Positions 10,048 through 21,452 of a stretch of 64,000 nucleotides of DNA are shown piece after piece. The notes under the pieces are model-generated. The model worked only from the letters and a program-made list of their open reading frames with translations. It had not been told where the DNA came from and did not search any database. The DNA lies in assembly GCA_014529385.2 (NCBI GenBank), contig CM043962.1, positions 149,164,647-149,228,646 on the forward strand, in the 5' to 3' direction. The translations under genes and the position numbers were made by a program. Numbering within the stretch: the first letter of the stretch is position 1; the number at the start of each line of letters is the position of its first letter. The stretch comes from Adiantum capillus-veneris (lineage: Eukaryota; Streptophyta; Polypodiopsida; Polypodiales; Pteridaceae).

Positions 10048-10400
10048 TCACATTGAAGGTGCATGGTCCAAAAAGTAGTAATTGTAGAAGACGTGCCCTG
10101 TGTTTGACGGTGACTTGCAGAAGTTGTGATGTTGCTGGTTGTTTTTCTTGAGGGCTTTGTTTTGGTTGCTACTGAAATTGCTTCCTTGTGGATTCCCTAG
10201 AAGAGGCATCGTGTGAGCGAGTTTGTTTTGGTTTCCATACCCACTTGACATTTGTTGGTTGTTGAGAGTGGTGTTCCATTGGCCTAGGTTGTCCGACAAA
10301 AGCCGTAGGCAATTTGGCGAGGTCGGATTTTTGTGGAGGCAATGTAGATGGACTTGCATTGTTTTGTCGTTTTGGTATCCACAATTTCTTAGGATTGGTT
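10048..10400 (-). pseudogene. Tryptophan-motif tail of the E polyprotein
   Basis: Basic, Gln/Asn/Pro-rich sequence with three spaced motifs of the type hydrophobic-W-x-(P/K)-K: KKIWVKNMK (about 10410-10430), KLWIPKRQ (about 10372-10391) and WVWKPKQT (about 10226-10250). The same spacing-tolerant motif recurs after the second protease-like domain in element D (40990-41245) and in element C (55770-56335). The role is unknown. Short W-x-P-K motifs could be linear binding sites or part of a basic RNA-binding tail; that is inference. Confidence 0.55.
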
Positions 10401-10401
10401 T

Positions 10402-10845
10402 TCATATTTTTAACCCATATTTTCTTGACCACGGTTGTGGAATATTGCTGAAATGGTGTATGTGGCAATGGTAGAGGTTCCCATACATGGTCTGTTTGTA
10501 TAAAGGGCATGGCAAAAGATTGGTCCTCTTGTTTAAGTTGTAAGGATTGTCCTGCCAGTTTGGCGTGGCTTGATAAGTGCACATCCATGGCACTCCAAGA
10601 AAAACTGCTTCATTAAGATACTGATCATTGACCACATGAAACTGATGCAGATATGCTGTTCCATCAATAGTGACTAGTAAATTTATGTGGACCAGACTGT
10701 CCATTGTGCCTTTGTTTGCTACTTTGAACCCCATAGTGTTTGGCATTAGAGATTCTCGCATGATTTTTTTGAAAGTGGAGTAGTTAACAACATTAGCTCT
10801 GGCCCCAATGTCCACTAATGCTCGCTCGGTGGTGCCATCGGCATG
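10402..10845 (-). pseudogene. Second retropepsin-like domain, downstream of integrase (element E)
   Basis: The frame contains ALVDIGARANVVNYSTF and, about 80 residues later, AVFLGVPWM. This is the beginning and end signature of a retroviral-type aspartic protease (hhhD[TS]GA...h[IL]G.PW). The catalytic triplet is D-I-G instead of D-T-G. It lies after the integrase C-terminus and is distinct from the normal protease at 19112-19842. The homologous place in element D has an intact DTGA (40619-42079). A TAG-type stop just upstream (about 10849) breaks the connection to the integrase tail. Whether it was ever an active protease in E is doubtful given the altered triplet. Confidence 0.65.
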
Positions 10846-11307
10846 CTATAAATTAATGCGTAGATCCATTCCTCCTAACCATGTAGCTATTGTTTGTATG
10901 GATGCTATTGGAGTAGTATCGATACCATCATTCTGATGTGCTTTCCTTTGAAAGTTTTCTTGCTCCTTGCGCTTTAATATTCTAATTTTGGCTTCCTGTT
11001 GTGCTTGTTCCCGAATGTCATGTGCTTGACTTCTGTCCTGAGCTGCTGCATGTATTGTTTTGAGTTCTTCTGGTGTCAATGGAAGAAGATATTTCTTTAA
11101 TCTGCAGCCACTCGTCCAATTAGGCATCTCATTACCTGATAATGTTGCAAGCTTGATGGCGCCACTTTGTGATATATTATGTATTACAAAAGGCCCCATC
11201 CCTCGCCTTTTGAGTTTTTTGGAGTGTTGTTTGAGGGTATACATAAAAACGTAATCCCCTTTTTGGAACTCCTTGCTAATCATGTGTTGATCATGGAAAG
11301 CCTTCAT
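10846..11307 (-). pseudogene. Integrase C-terminal domain and linker (element E)
   Basis: A 153-codon fragment carries KGDYVFMYTLKQHSKKLKRR, GMGPFVIHNISQSGAIKL and GCRLKKYLLPLTPEEL, then a Gln/Lys-rich helix (EQAQQEAKIRILKRKEQ). This is the SH3-like C-terminal part of a gypsy integrase, used for DNA binding. It aligns with element D 41973-42491 and the start of 40619-42079. It is separated from the catalytic core by a short broken stretch (11308-11425). Confidence 0.8.
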
Positions 11308-11425
11308 TTGTTATTTTTGAGCATATATCCCAGCTATCGCTCGAAGTTGGGTTTTCATCTAATTGTTCCAGGGTGTCTAGTCTCTCCAATAGCTCATGGC
11401 CCGTCCATCCTAATTGTGTCGCCAC

Positions 11426-12061
11426 TCATAGGGTGTTGATTAAGAATTCCAATGGGAGGATCGCATTAATCCCGAATACCAGGTTAAAGGGAGTCGTCCT
11501 GATGGAAGTTTTAAATGCTACTCTGTAAACCCATAAGGCTGTGTGTAGCTTTTGATCCCAATCATTTCTTGAGTCACTGACTATTTTGGTGAGTACAGTG
11601 CATAGGATTTTGTTGGTACTCTTTGCTTGCCCATTAGCTTGCAGATGATAGGGTTCTAATTTGTGGCGATGAACCACCACGAATTTGTCAAGGAGGCTTT
11701 CAATGACATTGTTTAACAAGTGTGTTCCGCTATCGCTCACTATTTCTATGGGTAGACCATATCTCGTAAAGATGTGTTTGAAAAGAAACTGAGCTGTAGC
11801 TCGTGCATCGTTTTTTTGGGTTACCTTTGCTTCCGTCCATTTTGTCATGTAGTCTATTGCTACTATGATGTATTGTGCATGCGACCTATATCCTAGAGGT
11901 ATGATGGGACCAATGAAGTCAATGCCCCATTTGGTGAAAGCCCGTACCCCCATCATTGGCCTTAGTGGCATTTCATCTCTCCGTAGGGGTGGTTTTGTGC
12001 ACTGACATTTACACATCATTTGACATAGGTCTCTGCATCCATAAACAGGGTTGTCCACCAT
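11426..12061 (-). pseudogene. Integrase catalytic core (element E), catalytic Glu lost
   Basis: This 211-codon frame is the RNase H-like core that joins cDNA to the genome. I see FTKWGIDFIGPI (first Asp) and IEIVSDSGTHLL (second Asp). The third catalytic residue, Glu in the motif NGQAEATNK of element D, is Lys here (NGQAKSTNK). The next arginine-glycine position is also altered (SDSGTH for SDRGTH). With the Glu gone the enzyme should be inactive. It continues through LHTALWVYRVAFKT into NAILPLEF, normal for this family. Upstream is a degraded zinc-binding HHCC region. Confidence 0.88.
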
Positions 12062-13442
12062 ATGCTTGAGTGTAGCATGAGCTTTGCTATTTTATCAGCA
12101 GAGAAATGTCCCCCTGGCTATCCTGAGTGTGCTTGTTCTAAGATAACGTAATATTCGCTTTTTGTAGCACACAACCGTAGTTTGTCTTTTCCCTGCCTAT
12201 ACAGTTGATTGGCAATGAGCAAATAGTGTTTGGCCTCTTCTTCTACAGTTTTCATTTTTGCCTTGCCCTATCCCTCGGGGAAGGTCTTGTTTTTTAAGTA
12301 CTCAGCTATGTGAGTGCTCCATTTGGGTGCTTGTACTACTCGAAACAAGGTGGCATGTTCCACTGGAGGTTGTTTTATATAGCTATCACATGATCTTACA
12401 TATGTATGGACAATGTGGTCCATGTTTGGCCAGTAGACTCTCAGTCTCTTTAGTCGTTGGCCTATCTGCGTTTCTCCATTGTGAAATCCCGTATTTTGTA
12501 TATGAGCCTGTTTGAGGTAGTAGGTGGATTCTTCGGGCTATACACATAGTCTCAATATCCCATCCTTATCGTGTTTGTACAGTCATCCTGCTAAAAGCTG
12601 GAGATTTCATATTTGATGTATAATTGATTGTTGTCTTTCTATCTATAATGACCCGATTGTGAGTAGAGGAATGACCTGTTTGCTTGATCTCGGGACCATT
12701 TTGATGTTAAACAGATATGAATCAGAAAGATCATCATCAACACCCTCAGGTGCTTCTCCATGAAATAGTCGTGAAAGATGATCTGCTCATGTGTGTGTAG
12801 TCCCCTTTTTTATGACTACCGTGAAGTCAAACTCAAGCAATAGTATAAACCTGTGAATAATTATTCCAGTGTTGCACGGTTTGCTTACTAGATATAGTAG
12901 TGCTTGGTGATCCACGAAGAAAACAAACTTGTTTTCAAGAAGGTAGTGTCTGAATTTTTCGATATCATATCATTCCCAGACCCTCTCTTTTCGTAGTGGT
13001 ATAGTTTTTCTCTGCATTGTTTAGCTATTGACTAGAGTAGCAAATGAGAAAATCCATTTTATCCTCTCTTGGCTGGGCTAGTATGCATCCTATGGCATAG
13101 GAGGCCGATGCATCGATATGAACATGAAGAATTTTTCTCCAATCAAGGGCTTGCAAAATTGGAGCAAAAATTAATTAATACTTCAATTTATGGAAATCAT
13201 GCTCGTATTCTTCCGTCCATTTGAAATTAGCAATGAGGGCATACAATGGATTAGCTATTATAGCATACATATATATGAAACACCTGTAGTACCCACAATG
13301 CCCCATAAATGCCTGCACTTCCTTCATCTTCGTTGGTCTCGGTAGTGCGGCAATTATTTATACCTTCTCTTGATCAGTGGTGGAAATTCCATTTTTGGAC
13401 ACAATGTGGCCCAAAATTTTACCTTGTCTTACCATGAAGATG
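12062..13442 (-). pseudogene. RNase H and integrase zinc-finger region (element E), multiply broken
   Basis: No long frame survives, but the minus strand still reads HVHIDASASYAIGCILAQPRE (about 13080-13140), NYTTTKREGLGMIY, a CNTGIIIHRFILLLEFDFTVV stretch and ADHLSRLFHGE in shifting frames. These match the RNase H of element D (42510-44261). At about 13390-13442 the RT tail FMVRQGKILGHIVS is readable and stops exactly where insertion G begins. Confidence 0.75.
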
Positions 13443-14540
13443 CATTTTGTAAGGTCCCCAACCCGCCTATACCGAGATCGGGATGGGATCCTTGACAGGT
13501 CTCTAGGCCTTATAAAAATCGGAGTCTCTAAACAAGAAAAAAAAAATCCAAGGAATAAACCTTTACCATTGACAATGGCTTGGGTCTATAGCCTTAGAAG
13601 CAGACCTAGTTCTGTCTCGCAGCGGAAACGGGACAAAGTATTCAAATGGCCTACAAAAAAATTTCTTATTCCGGCCCTATAACTTCATCATTCAGATTAT
13701 GGTTTCCTTAGCCAACGCTTTTTTCCCCCTAACATATGTGAGGGCACAGCCGTTGGTGGATTTCTCTTCCAAGTGAGAAGTTTCTAAAACGTTTTAGTGC
13801 GCAGGAATGGATAGTTACCTGACCAATCAGGTCCACCCTTCCATGATTGACAACCTTAGTCAATCCCCACTTACCACCCCGCACTCACACAAGATTCATT
13901 TATCTTATTATTACATTGTTTTAACATTTAAAATAATGGTTTCTTTTAACGTTCCATCACAGTAATTCCTTGGAAGACAGCATTGAAAGCATTCTTTCAG
14001 AAAACAAACATCTTTAAACTTAAGACAGGGTATTGTCAATCAAAACAATATCCATAATAACCATGACCAGTACTCTTCTTGTCTCAGGACCACCTAAGGG
14101 TGAAAAAACGGCACCCATTCCTTATTCAATTCCGGAGTGGATAAACCCCCACCCAAGGTTCCGGGTGCCCATACACCAAACCAGTTGCCCATACAACCGG
14201 GCGGCTCCCCTAGGATAAAAAAAACGGTATCCTAACTTATGTAGAAACATCAAGACATGACACGGAGTAGAAACTCATCGTTCATGGGGGTAACCGACTT
14301 AACCGTGGCTAGAAAGCCAATCATTATCATCAATTTATATCAAGGAGTCGGAGGTGTCTTGAGACAAGCTGTCTTAAGGATGATCAAACATATCTTTCCT
14401 AATTCAACCAATTTTAACCCAAACAATTTGTTCCTACATTCTAAACAAATGCACGCTGGAAGTTACCTTCCATTTTCAGCCAATTTATCCTTCTTACGTA
14501 TGCAATGCCAACTTATAAAAGAACTTAAACTAATTAAAAC

Positions 14541-14726
14541 TTAATTGAATAATGGGACACCCACCTGGGATTGATTGGCCATCTGCTGCTGCACTGGCGC
14601 CTGAAGACTCTCCTTCGTAGGCCTACTACTAGGCCCGGCTTCGTCATCGTGCGACGCTCTAGTTTGTTTTGAAGCTACTTCCTCATCATCAAATGTAGGA
14701 TTTTCTCGGGTTCTTTTTGGTGCCAT
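14541..14726 (-). CDS. Short unknown ORF in element G
   Basis: A 61-codon frame starts MAPKRTRENPTFDDEE and is rich in charged, Ser, Pro and Gln residues. The start looks like the N-terminus of some plant retroelement Gag proteins, but no structured domain follows before the stop. It could be the remains of gag, a small LTR-encoded ORF, or chance. The rest of 13600-14540 has no frame I can assign. Confidence 0.35.
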   Translation of the reverse strand: MAPKRTRENPTFDDEEVASKQTRASHDDEAGPSSRPTKESLQAPVQQQMANQSQVGVPLFN

Positions 14727-15107
14727 AACTTCTCATCTGTTTAAAAAGGACGTCTAATCGTTAGGTAAATAAATCAAAATCTAGACTTAGCCTTTATATT
14801 CAACCGTACCCCATCCAAGGTTAAATTTATAGTCTTATTTGATAAATTCTTGACCTAGTAATTTCTTATTTGTCTATATAAGCATGATAACTTCTTCCAC
14901 CGCTTCCTTAAGGGTTTTCTAAGCTCTCCGAACTTTCTTATAATTTTCTATATCTTTTTCCTAATTGTCTTATCAACTTTTAAGCTAATAATTTACTTAT
15001 TTTGGGCTTAATATTTATTGTATTTAATTTCTCTTAAAGATTTCATTTCCTCAACTTGATATCATAGGTCTATACTTACTATAATTTTCCTAAAAACTTT
15101 TGACCGC

Positions 15108-16390
15108 AAGGTCTATTTATTTTAATTAATCATTCGCTAAAAATAGAACTTTTGGTCAATTATAATTTTCTACCTCACTACTTAACTATGGTATAATTAC
15201 CACAAGTAGATGAAGATAATTTTGACCTCTGGTAATTATCTTATCATTTTCTAACTTAATTATATAATTTTCAACTTCAATTTTCAGCTAAAATTTGGAT
15301 AATTTGACTTAGATAAATATCTATACTATTTTTCTAACCTTGGCATAATTATTACGACCTCTTTATCTTATAATATAGCTCTGATAAATAGCATGTAATC
15401 ATATAGCATGATTTACTAATTTTCCTCTTTAATTTTTAGCCAAAAATAGTGTAATTTGAGTTAGATAAATACCTATACTACTTTTCTAACCTTGGCATAA
15501 TTATCACGGCCTCTTTACCCTATAATATAGCTCTGATAAATAGCATGTAATTATAGCACATGATTTACTAATTTTCCCATTTACGTTTTAGCTAGAAATG
15601 GTATAATTTGACTTAAATAAATATCTATACTACTTTTCTAACCTTGGAATAATTATCACGGCCTTTTGACCCTATAATACAGCTCTGATAAATAGCATGT
15701 AATTATAGTGCATGATTTACTAATTTTCCCTCTTTTCTTTTTAGCTATAATTAGTATATTGTGACTTAGATAAATATCTATACTATTTTTCTAACCTTGG
15801 CATAATTATCACGGCCTCTTTACTCTATAATACAGCTCTAAAAAATAGCATGTAATTATAGCACATGATTTACTAATTTCCCCTTTTAATTTACCCCTAA
15901 AAACAGCGTAATTCCACTAAGATAATTAGCTAAACTAATTTTCTGAGATTCTTCTAATTATAACAGGTTCCTTAACACCTAATTAAACACTGATAAATGT
16001 ATCTCAACAATTGAAGTCAATTTACTAATTTCCCCTATTTAAATAGCTCAAAAAACAGAGTAATTCTACCTGATTAATTAGCTAGATTCATTATCTGAGC
16101 TTTTCCTAATTATCACGGGTTCTTTAGCACCCAATTAACCACTGATAAATATATTATAGCAATTGAAATCAATTTACTAATTTCCCCTATTTAAATTGGT
16201 CAAAAAACAGAGTAATTTTACCTAATTAATTAGCTAGATTCATTATCTGAGCTTTTCCTAATTTATGGAGGGTTCCTTAACACCCAATTAACCACTGATA
16301 AATATATTATAGCAATTGAAATCAATTTACTAATTTCCGCTATTTAAATAGCTCAAAAAACAGAGTAATTCTGCATAATTAATTAGGAAA
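15108..16390. repeat. ~152-bp tandem array, about 8 units
   Basis: TTTACTAATTT recurs at 15412, 15564, 15716, 15868, 16021, 16173 and 16326, giving a period of 152-153 bp; weaker units precede at about 15108 and 15260. Each unit also carries TTTTCTAACCTTGGCATAAT (or the related TTTTCTGAG...CCTAATTAT), then CTCTGATAAAT. The left half and right half form two subfamilies. Several units keep CTCTGATA, similar to the core of an initiator-Met primer site read on the minus strand, but incomplete. Confidence 0.9.
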
Positions 16391-17312
16391 ATTACTCTGA
16401 AAATTATCCTATAATTTTCCTAGCTTAATGACTGTCTAATGCAACTCTGATAATTACCTCATATTAATCTAAGCTTAATTAATATATTTATCATTAATTC
16501 ATGGTTAATTTGGCTAATTTCAGCCATAATATGATAGGATAATTAATTAGCTTTAATATTACTAAGCTTAATTACAATAATCAGCAGAGATTAATTAATT
16601 TAAAGAGGTTTAAGGAGCATGCATAAGCCTAATCTTTGATTTATTAACAATTTATCTTAATCTAACCTTGCTAATTAAGAAGGATTAAGTTAATTACCGT
16701 TAGGATTAATCAATTAGAGATTAAACTCTAATGATTTCTGCGTAGTGTTCTCTCTAGATGAGAGAGAGAGTAGCAAGGCTCCGAGTCTGTGAAAAATGTG
16801 AAGCTAGGGGTCCTATTTATAGTTTTCTGGCACTCATAAGCTCTCACCGGCTGAAAAAGGCAGTTGCTTGAAGTTCAAGCAGCCCCCAGCAAGTCAAAAA
16901 ACGACCCCTGCTGCTAAATGAGTCCCTGGCAGGTCAGTGATGACCCTCCCATTACCTGCCAGCTTTTAAAATGTCAATTTTGCTATAATTTGACCTATTT
17001 TTGCTTAATTGGTAAATATCTTGTAAATATCTGGGAGACCTTTAATAAAGTCTATGCTTAAATGATTACTGTAACCCTTCAATTTATCTATTTTACTCAA
17101 TTCACAGTGTAAACTTCCAGGGGTCATAACTACGCCAGTTTTTATCGGAATTCAATTCTGAAAATTTCTAGCCCGGGGTTTGCTGTGCTTAAGATTCCAA
17201 AAATACCAATATTTGCCATGGTCGGACAATTCTACAGTGCTTTTTCAATAATCATATTAGTTTGATTAAGCTTTATACAACCTTTAAGGTTTCAGAAACT
17301 GGAAACCTTACA
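16391..17312. other. Right part of element G, no gene seen
   Basis: AT-rich sequence with a short GA run (16759-16772), then a more GC-balanced part containing GCAGCCCCCAGCAAGTC and a TATTTATAG (about 16814-16822). If G is transcribed from the minus strand the latter is not a promoter in the right orientation. No coding potential is apparent. Confidence 0.5.
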
Positions 17313-17317
17313 CATTT

Positions 17318-18050
17318 TTTTTGGGGTTTAAGCAAGTACGATACGTTTTTGGGTTTAAGCAAGTACGATACGTTCTGCACTTTTCAAAGACTTTTCCTAT
17401 ATGAGTTATGTGGTCACTTCTTTGATGAGAATGAACACAAAGATCATCCATGTAAATCTCTAGAAATTGTCTAAGATATTCCTTGAATGCATGACTCATT
17501 AGTCTTTGGAATGTAGCAAGGGCATTGATCAGGCCGAAAGGCATTACCTTGTAGGCAAATATACCCTACTCTATTGCAAAAGTTGTCTTATGTTGATCTT
17601 CTGCTTTAATTGTCAATTGATCGTAGCATGAGAACCCATCCAGAAAACTATAGGCCTCTTTCCCTACTACCCTCTCAATAACATCATCCATTATTGGTAG
17701 TGGATAGTTATCCCTGATGGTGGTTGCATTTACCCGTTTGAGGTTTACACAGACATGTAGTTTGCCATTCTTTTTGGGTACTACCACAATAGGGGACACC
17801 CAATCCGTGTTTTCAATCTCGTAGATAAACTCGGCATCCTTTAGTTTGTCTATCTCTTCCTTATTTTTCTTGGCAAAAGTCTCATTGTACGTGTAAGGAC
17901 ATTGTCTGCATGGTCTGGCATCACTCTTAAGGGGTATCGTGTGCTAGCAGATCTCAGGATCATCCTCTTTAGATCTTTGAATGACCATGCAAGGACATCT
18001 TTATATTGTCTGAGCGTATCGACTAGAAGTCGCTCTTCTTCATCAGTAAG
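17318..18050 (-). pseudogene. Reverse transcriptase (element E)
   Basis: The minus strand carries NTDWVSPIVVVPKKNGKLHVCVNLKRVN, then YPLPIMDDVIERVVG, SFLDGFSCYDQ and, after a TAG in place of a Trp codon (about 17566), MPFGLINALATFQRL and the active site FLEIYMDDLCVHS. Upstream (about 17970-18050) DEEERLLVDTL and YKDVLAWSFKDL form the start of the RT region. A 24-bp local duplication (GGGTTTAAGCAAGTACGATACG, about 17325-17372) repeats part of the TYRTCLNPK segment. Insertion G removed the link to the rest of RT. YMDD is intact, but the gene is clearly dead. Confidence 0.88.
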
Positions 18051-18740
18051 GTCTGTGGTGATGTATGCCGGTTTAGGCTCTTTGCCTGGTTCTGCTAAGT
18101 TGATGCATTTGGCTTTTTCAGGCCCATCATATGAAGTTCCTGGTTCTTTGGGATCTCATTTGGATTTTTGCACCACGATTTTCCTATCTTGAATAGTATA
18201 CTTCTTATAGTGGGAAGGTACATCAAATTTATCATTGTTTGATTCCTCATGAGTTTCCATTTCTGTTGTCCAAATTTCCTTCAAGGCTCGTTTCAGTTCA
18301 TTATATTTGATTTTGCACTCCATTTTGGACAACTTCGTCAATTTCTCAGAATTGCTCTCTTTTTTTGGTTTTTGTGTGTTCTTATTTTTCGTTTTTGTTT
18401 TGGTTGAGTCAGGTTTCATGTATCTCTTTGATATCCCACCTTTGAGGCAACCAATTGCTTCTACTAACCTTAAGTACTGTGTTTTGTTGGTTGACAGAGG
18501 TACTGAGTCTTTGTTGGGCTTGTTTCGGTTGTTTTTGCATTTATCTCCATATCTGTGTTGTCTTCAAGGATTTTGGTTCAGGAAATCATAGTAGATCACC
18601 CGTTGATCCTTCCGTTTGATGTTTTGACTTGAGCTACTAAACAACTCGTCGTCTGCATTGTCCTCGAACAACTTATCAAGTCCTAGAAATCATCTTCGTT
18701 CGTTTGGTCAAGGTCTCTTACTGAGATTTCATCCACTATG
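18051..18740 (-). pseudogene. Protease-RT linker (element E)
   Basis: The frame at 18156-18419 reads KYNELKRALKEIWTTEME and VPSHYKKYTIQDRKIVVQ. Element D has KTRYNDLKQKIKNVWTIEME and VPPHYCKYTIQERRLVVQ in the same place. This segment between protease and RT is thus conserved in the family but I know no function for it. It could be a spacer domain of the polyprotein. Confidence 0.6.
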
Positions 18741-19111
18741 CGTTGGCACTCAGCAATCCCCTCCTCGTTAGGGACTTCCCATTCTAACTTCGGATTTAGG
18801 CTGACACCCAACATCTGGACTGGAATGATATCATATCCTTCCTCATCGCAGAATTTCGTGAGGGTTACTTTGTTTACACAAACATCAAGAGTGGCTAGTA
18901 TCTATCGCCATACAAAAGGTTTGAACATCTCTTCTAGAAAAGGCTCTGGTATATATGACTCGTCTTGTGTAGTACTATCAAGAATTCAATTTCCCCTTTT
19001 TAAACTTCCACCTTCGGAAGCTTCTCCTATCCACTAGTGAGCTTTGTTTTGCAGCCAAGCCGGTATTCCCCCTTCTTGGTTAGTTGTGGAGTTTAAGTCT
19101 TCTCTTGAGGT

Positions 19112-19842
19112 TCATTCTACATCTCTATAGCTATGATCTGTGACACTAATTTTCGTAGTGACATCCTTGTTCCTTAGATAGATATAGTCGTAACCCCAAT
19201 CTTGCACCATTTTGAGTTGATGCAGAAATGGTCTGCCCAATATGATGTCAAAATTACTACTCTCGTTGAAATTCATAATGGGGAACGTGTGTTCATATGC
19301 AATTCCGCAAGAGGTTACCACAATTTGCTCCAGGATGCCAATTGGTATTTCCAGATACCCATCTGCTAATTGAAGTTTTATTCTAGCCTATGGAGAGCAG
19401 GTTTCCCCCATTTTTCCCACATTTCTTTGGTAGCTATGGCTATTTGAGCCCCACTATCCAATATTGCTGTCGACTTCACCTCTTTGTACTCCATCGGTAG
19501 GGTAGTATTTCCTTCTTCACCTTCACAATAATCCCCTACCTTGTTCACTGGTACTGGCTCATGTTTAGTTTGTTTCGAGGGTTGTGTCTTCAGTATGTTT
19601 AAGAAGCATTGGGTGGCGGGATTATTAGCCCTATTTTTTCCAAATTTCTCTCGACCTCCTCCCAAAGTTGCGGTCTGATTTGCAGTAACTTTGACAGAGT
19701 TAGTGTAGAATGGATAGGGGATGACAAACTCATAAAGAGTTTTGGTATCCATCATCTTAGGATTGGCCTTCCATTGAGATGGTACTTTCTTCACCTCCAA
19801 TCGGGTTTCATGGTTACCAATAAATGAAGGTAAATTCTTCAA
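19112..19842 (-). pseudogene. First (canonical) retropepsin of element E
   Basis: VKSTAILDSGAQIAIATKEMWEKW (19378-19842) holds the DSGA active site. After a stop at about 19378-19380, the rest continues in 19112-19321 with GIAYEHTFPIMNF and FDIILGRPFLHQLKMVQDWGYDY. The pattern DSGA...ILGRPF is a normal retroviral aspartic protease for cutting the polyprotein. It is close to the element D protease at 46952-49783. Confidence 0.85.
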
Positions 19843-21452
19843 TGACTTTTAGTGTCTTTCAATATCACTGTACCTACATCCACATACAGTGATCTCATGT
19901 CATTTGGGTAGAGCTCATGCTCCAAGTGGATCTTTGTGATGGGAGCTGACAGAAGTGTAGCACTTCCATTTTTTCTATTCCTGATCTATTCCCATAGCTC
20001 CTGAGGCAATTGTTCTTCTACTTGTGGAATTGGCAATGGTGCTTGAGAATACATCCCGTTTGTCATTTTTGCTGCCACCCTCGTATCCAATGGTGTTTTG
20101 TTTACAGAATTTTTTTGGTCTTCCTTTTCAATTCCCCGCTAGCTCTTGATTTTTTTCTCGGATTAATACCTCAGTTTTTGGAGCACTAGGAACTAATGGT
20201 TCCATAAGCGCTTAAGCGGCTTGGATGATCTCCTTGCACATCTTTAGCCTCTCTTTCTCATAGCCCGGATGAGGGTACGTTAACCATCTATCCTCTTGGG
20301 TTTGGTTAGGCTTTAGCCTTGCATCGTAAGCTTTTAAAATTGCATCCAAAGGCTCCAAAACCTTGTCTACCAAGACAGATCCTCCCGTTGGTATAACCGA
20401 TGGTTTTTTATCTCGTTGTTTTCCCTTAAGGTCTCTTTCCCTTTTTAGTTGTTCCTCTATTTGCAATAATTTGGTTTCCAATGCCATTTTTTCTTTTTCT
20501 CTTTTGGCTTTCATCTTGTCTCGTTTTGCCTTCCGGGATTTCCTAGGGGTTCAGACATACAAATTTTCTATCTCTGTTTGGCTGGCTGGGATGTTCCTTG
20601 CTGCCTCATGTGCTTGAGCTCTAGTTACTGCGTTTATCAAAATGTTTGGTTTTTTTTTAATCCACTTGAGATTGGCACAATCCCCATCTTGTTCATGGTT
20701 GCTTTCTCTTTGTTGTTAGGGTTTTTTGGACTGTGTGGAATGAGATGATCAGTGGTACATCCATCAATTTACCCATTCTCCTTTGTTTGGACAAACTCTT
20801 GCCCAATGATCATTTCCACATTCATAGCATGGTCCTACAGGTGGTGCAGAAGTTTGTGGAGCCTCCATTGGTTGTCCTGCTCTAGGAGGATACTCCCTAG
20901 GTTTGTAGCCCTGGTTTGCCATGAACATAAACATATTTTCATTGACCAACTAATGGTTTTTAGTTGGCTGTGCTTTGTATGAGGGCTTAGGCATCTCTTC
21001 AAGAATTATCCATGGATTGTGTCCCTCCAAAGAATATGCATTCCCATCAAATCCCCTCTCGTAGGTATTGTCTAAATCTTCCTGATATGAGACTAATTGG
21101 ACCATACTCTGATCAGAAGGTGGTTATATGGGTTGAGAAATCTTACCATAGTCCTATTTTCCTGGGGTAAGGGAGGTTGATGTCCCAACACAGGTTGAGG
21201 TTTTTCCTACCCTAGGACTGCATTATTTGGCCCTACTTGGTATCTTGGAGGGGGTGGAAATTGTTGCCCTCCATGTGGTCCGTATTGTCTCTCTCTAACA
21301 TAGTTCCAATTATAGAAACATTCGTGGGTTTCATGGTTTGTCCATTTTTGTTCGGTAGCACACCACTTTGGTACTCGTTGTGCGTTTACTCCTAGCCTTT
21401 GTTGAAGGTTGCACCACTGGGTTGGATGGTCGCATTTTTGGGTGGGCGGTTG
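19843..21452 (-). pseudogene. Nucleocapsid and linker region of Gag (element E)
   Basis: Fragments of the Gag-protease connector. At 20764-20949 there is a zinc knuckle CYECGNDHWARVC, spacing C-x2-C-x3-H-x4-C, one residue shorter than the usual knuckle. At 20212-20514 a charged helix (KREKEKMALETKLLQIEEQLKRERD) leads to GGSVLVDKVLEPLDAILKAY and DRWLTYPHPGYEKERLKMCK, all matching D. A Pro-rich stretch near 21180-21250 matches D's PQPVLGQQPPLP. Multiple stops interrupt it. Confidence 0.75.

Larger units (their letters stand above)
13448..17312 (-). mobile_element. Element G: LTR-type insertion (solo LTR or non-autonomous) in E's RT
   Basis: The insertion begins TGTAAGGTCCCC and ends GGAAACCTTACA, with perfect 5-bp target duplication CATTT at 13443-13447 and 17313-17317. 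It splits the E reverse transcriptase between LNPK and CIFMVRQGK. TG...CA ends and a 5-bp duplication indicate an LTR retroelement. I find no internal pair of long direct repeats, so it may be one very long solo LTR (3865 bp) or a non-autonomous element with diverged or missing LTRs. The ends are inverted copies of TGTAAGGT. It contains a 152-bp tandem array and one short ORF. Orientation is inferred from that ORF and is uncertain. Confidence 0.75.

Noticed and set aside
15108-16390. Centromere-type satellite
   Set aside because: The period is near satellite size, but there are only about eight diverged copies, all inside an insertion with its own target duplication.
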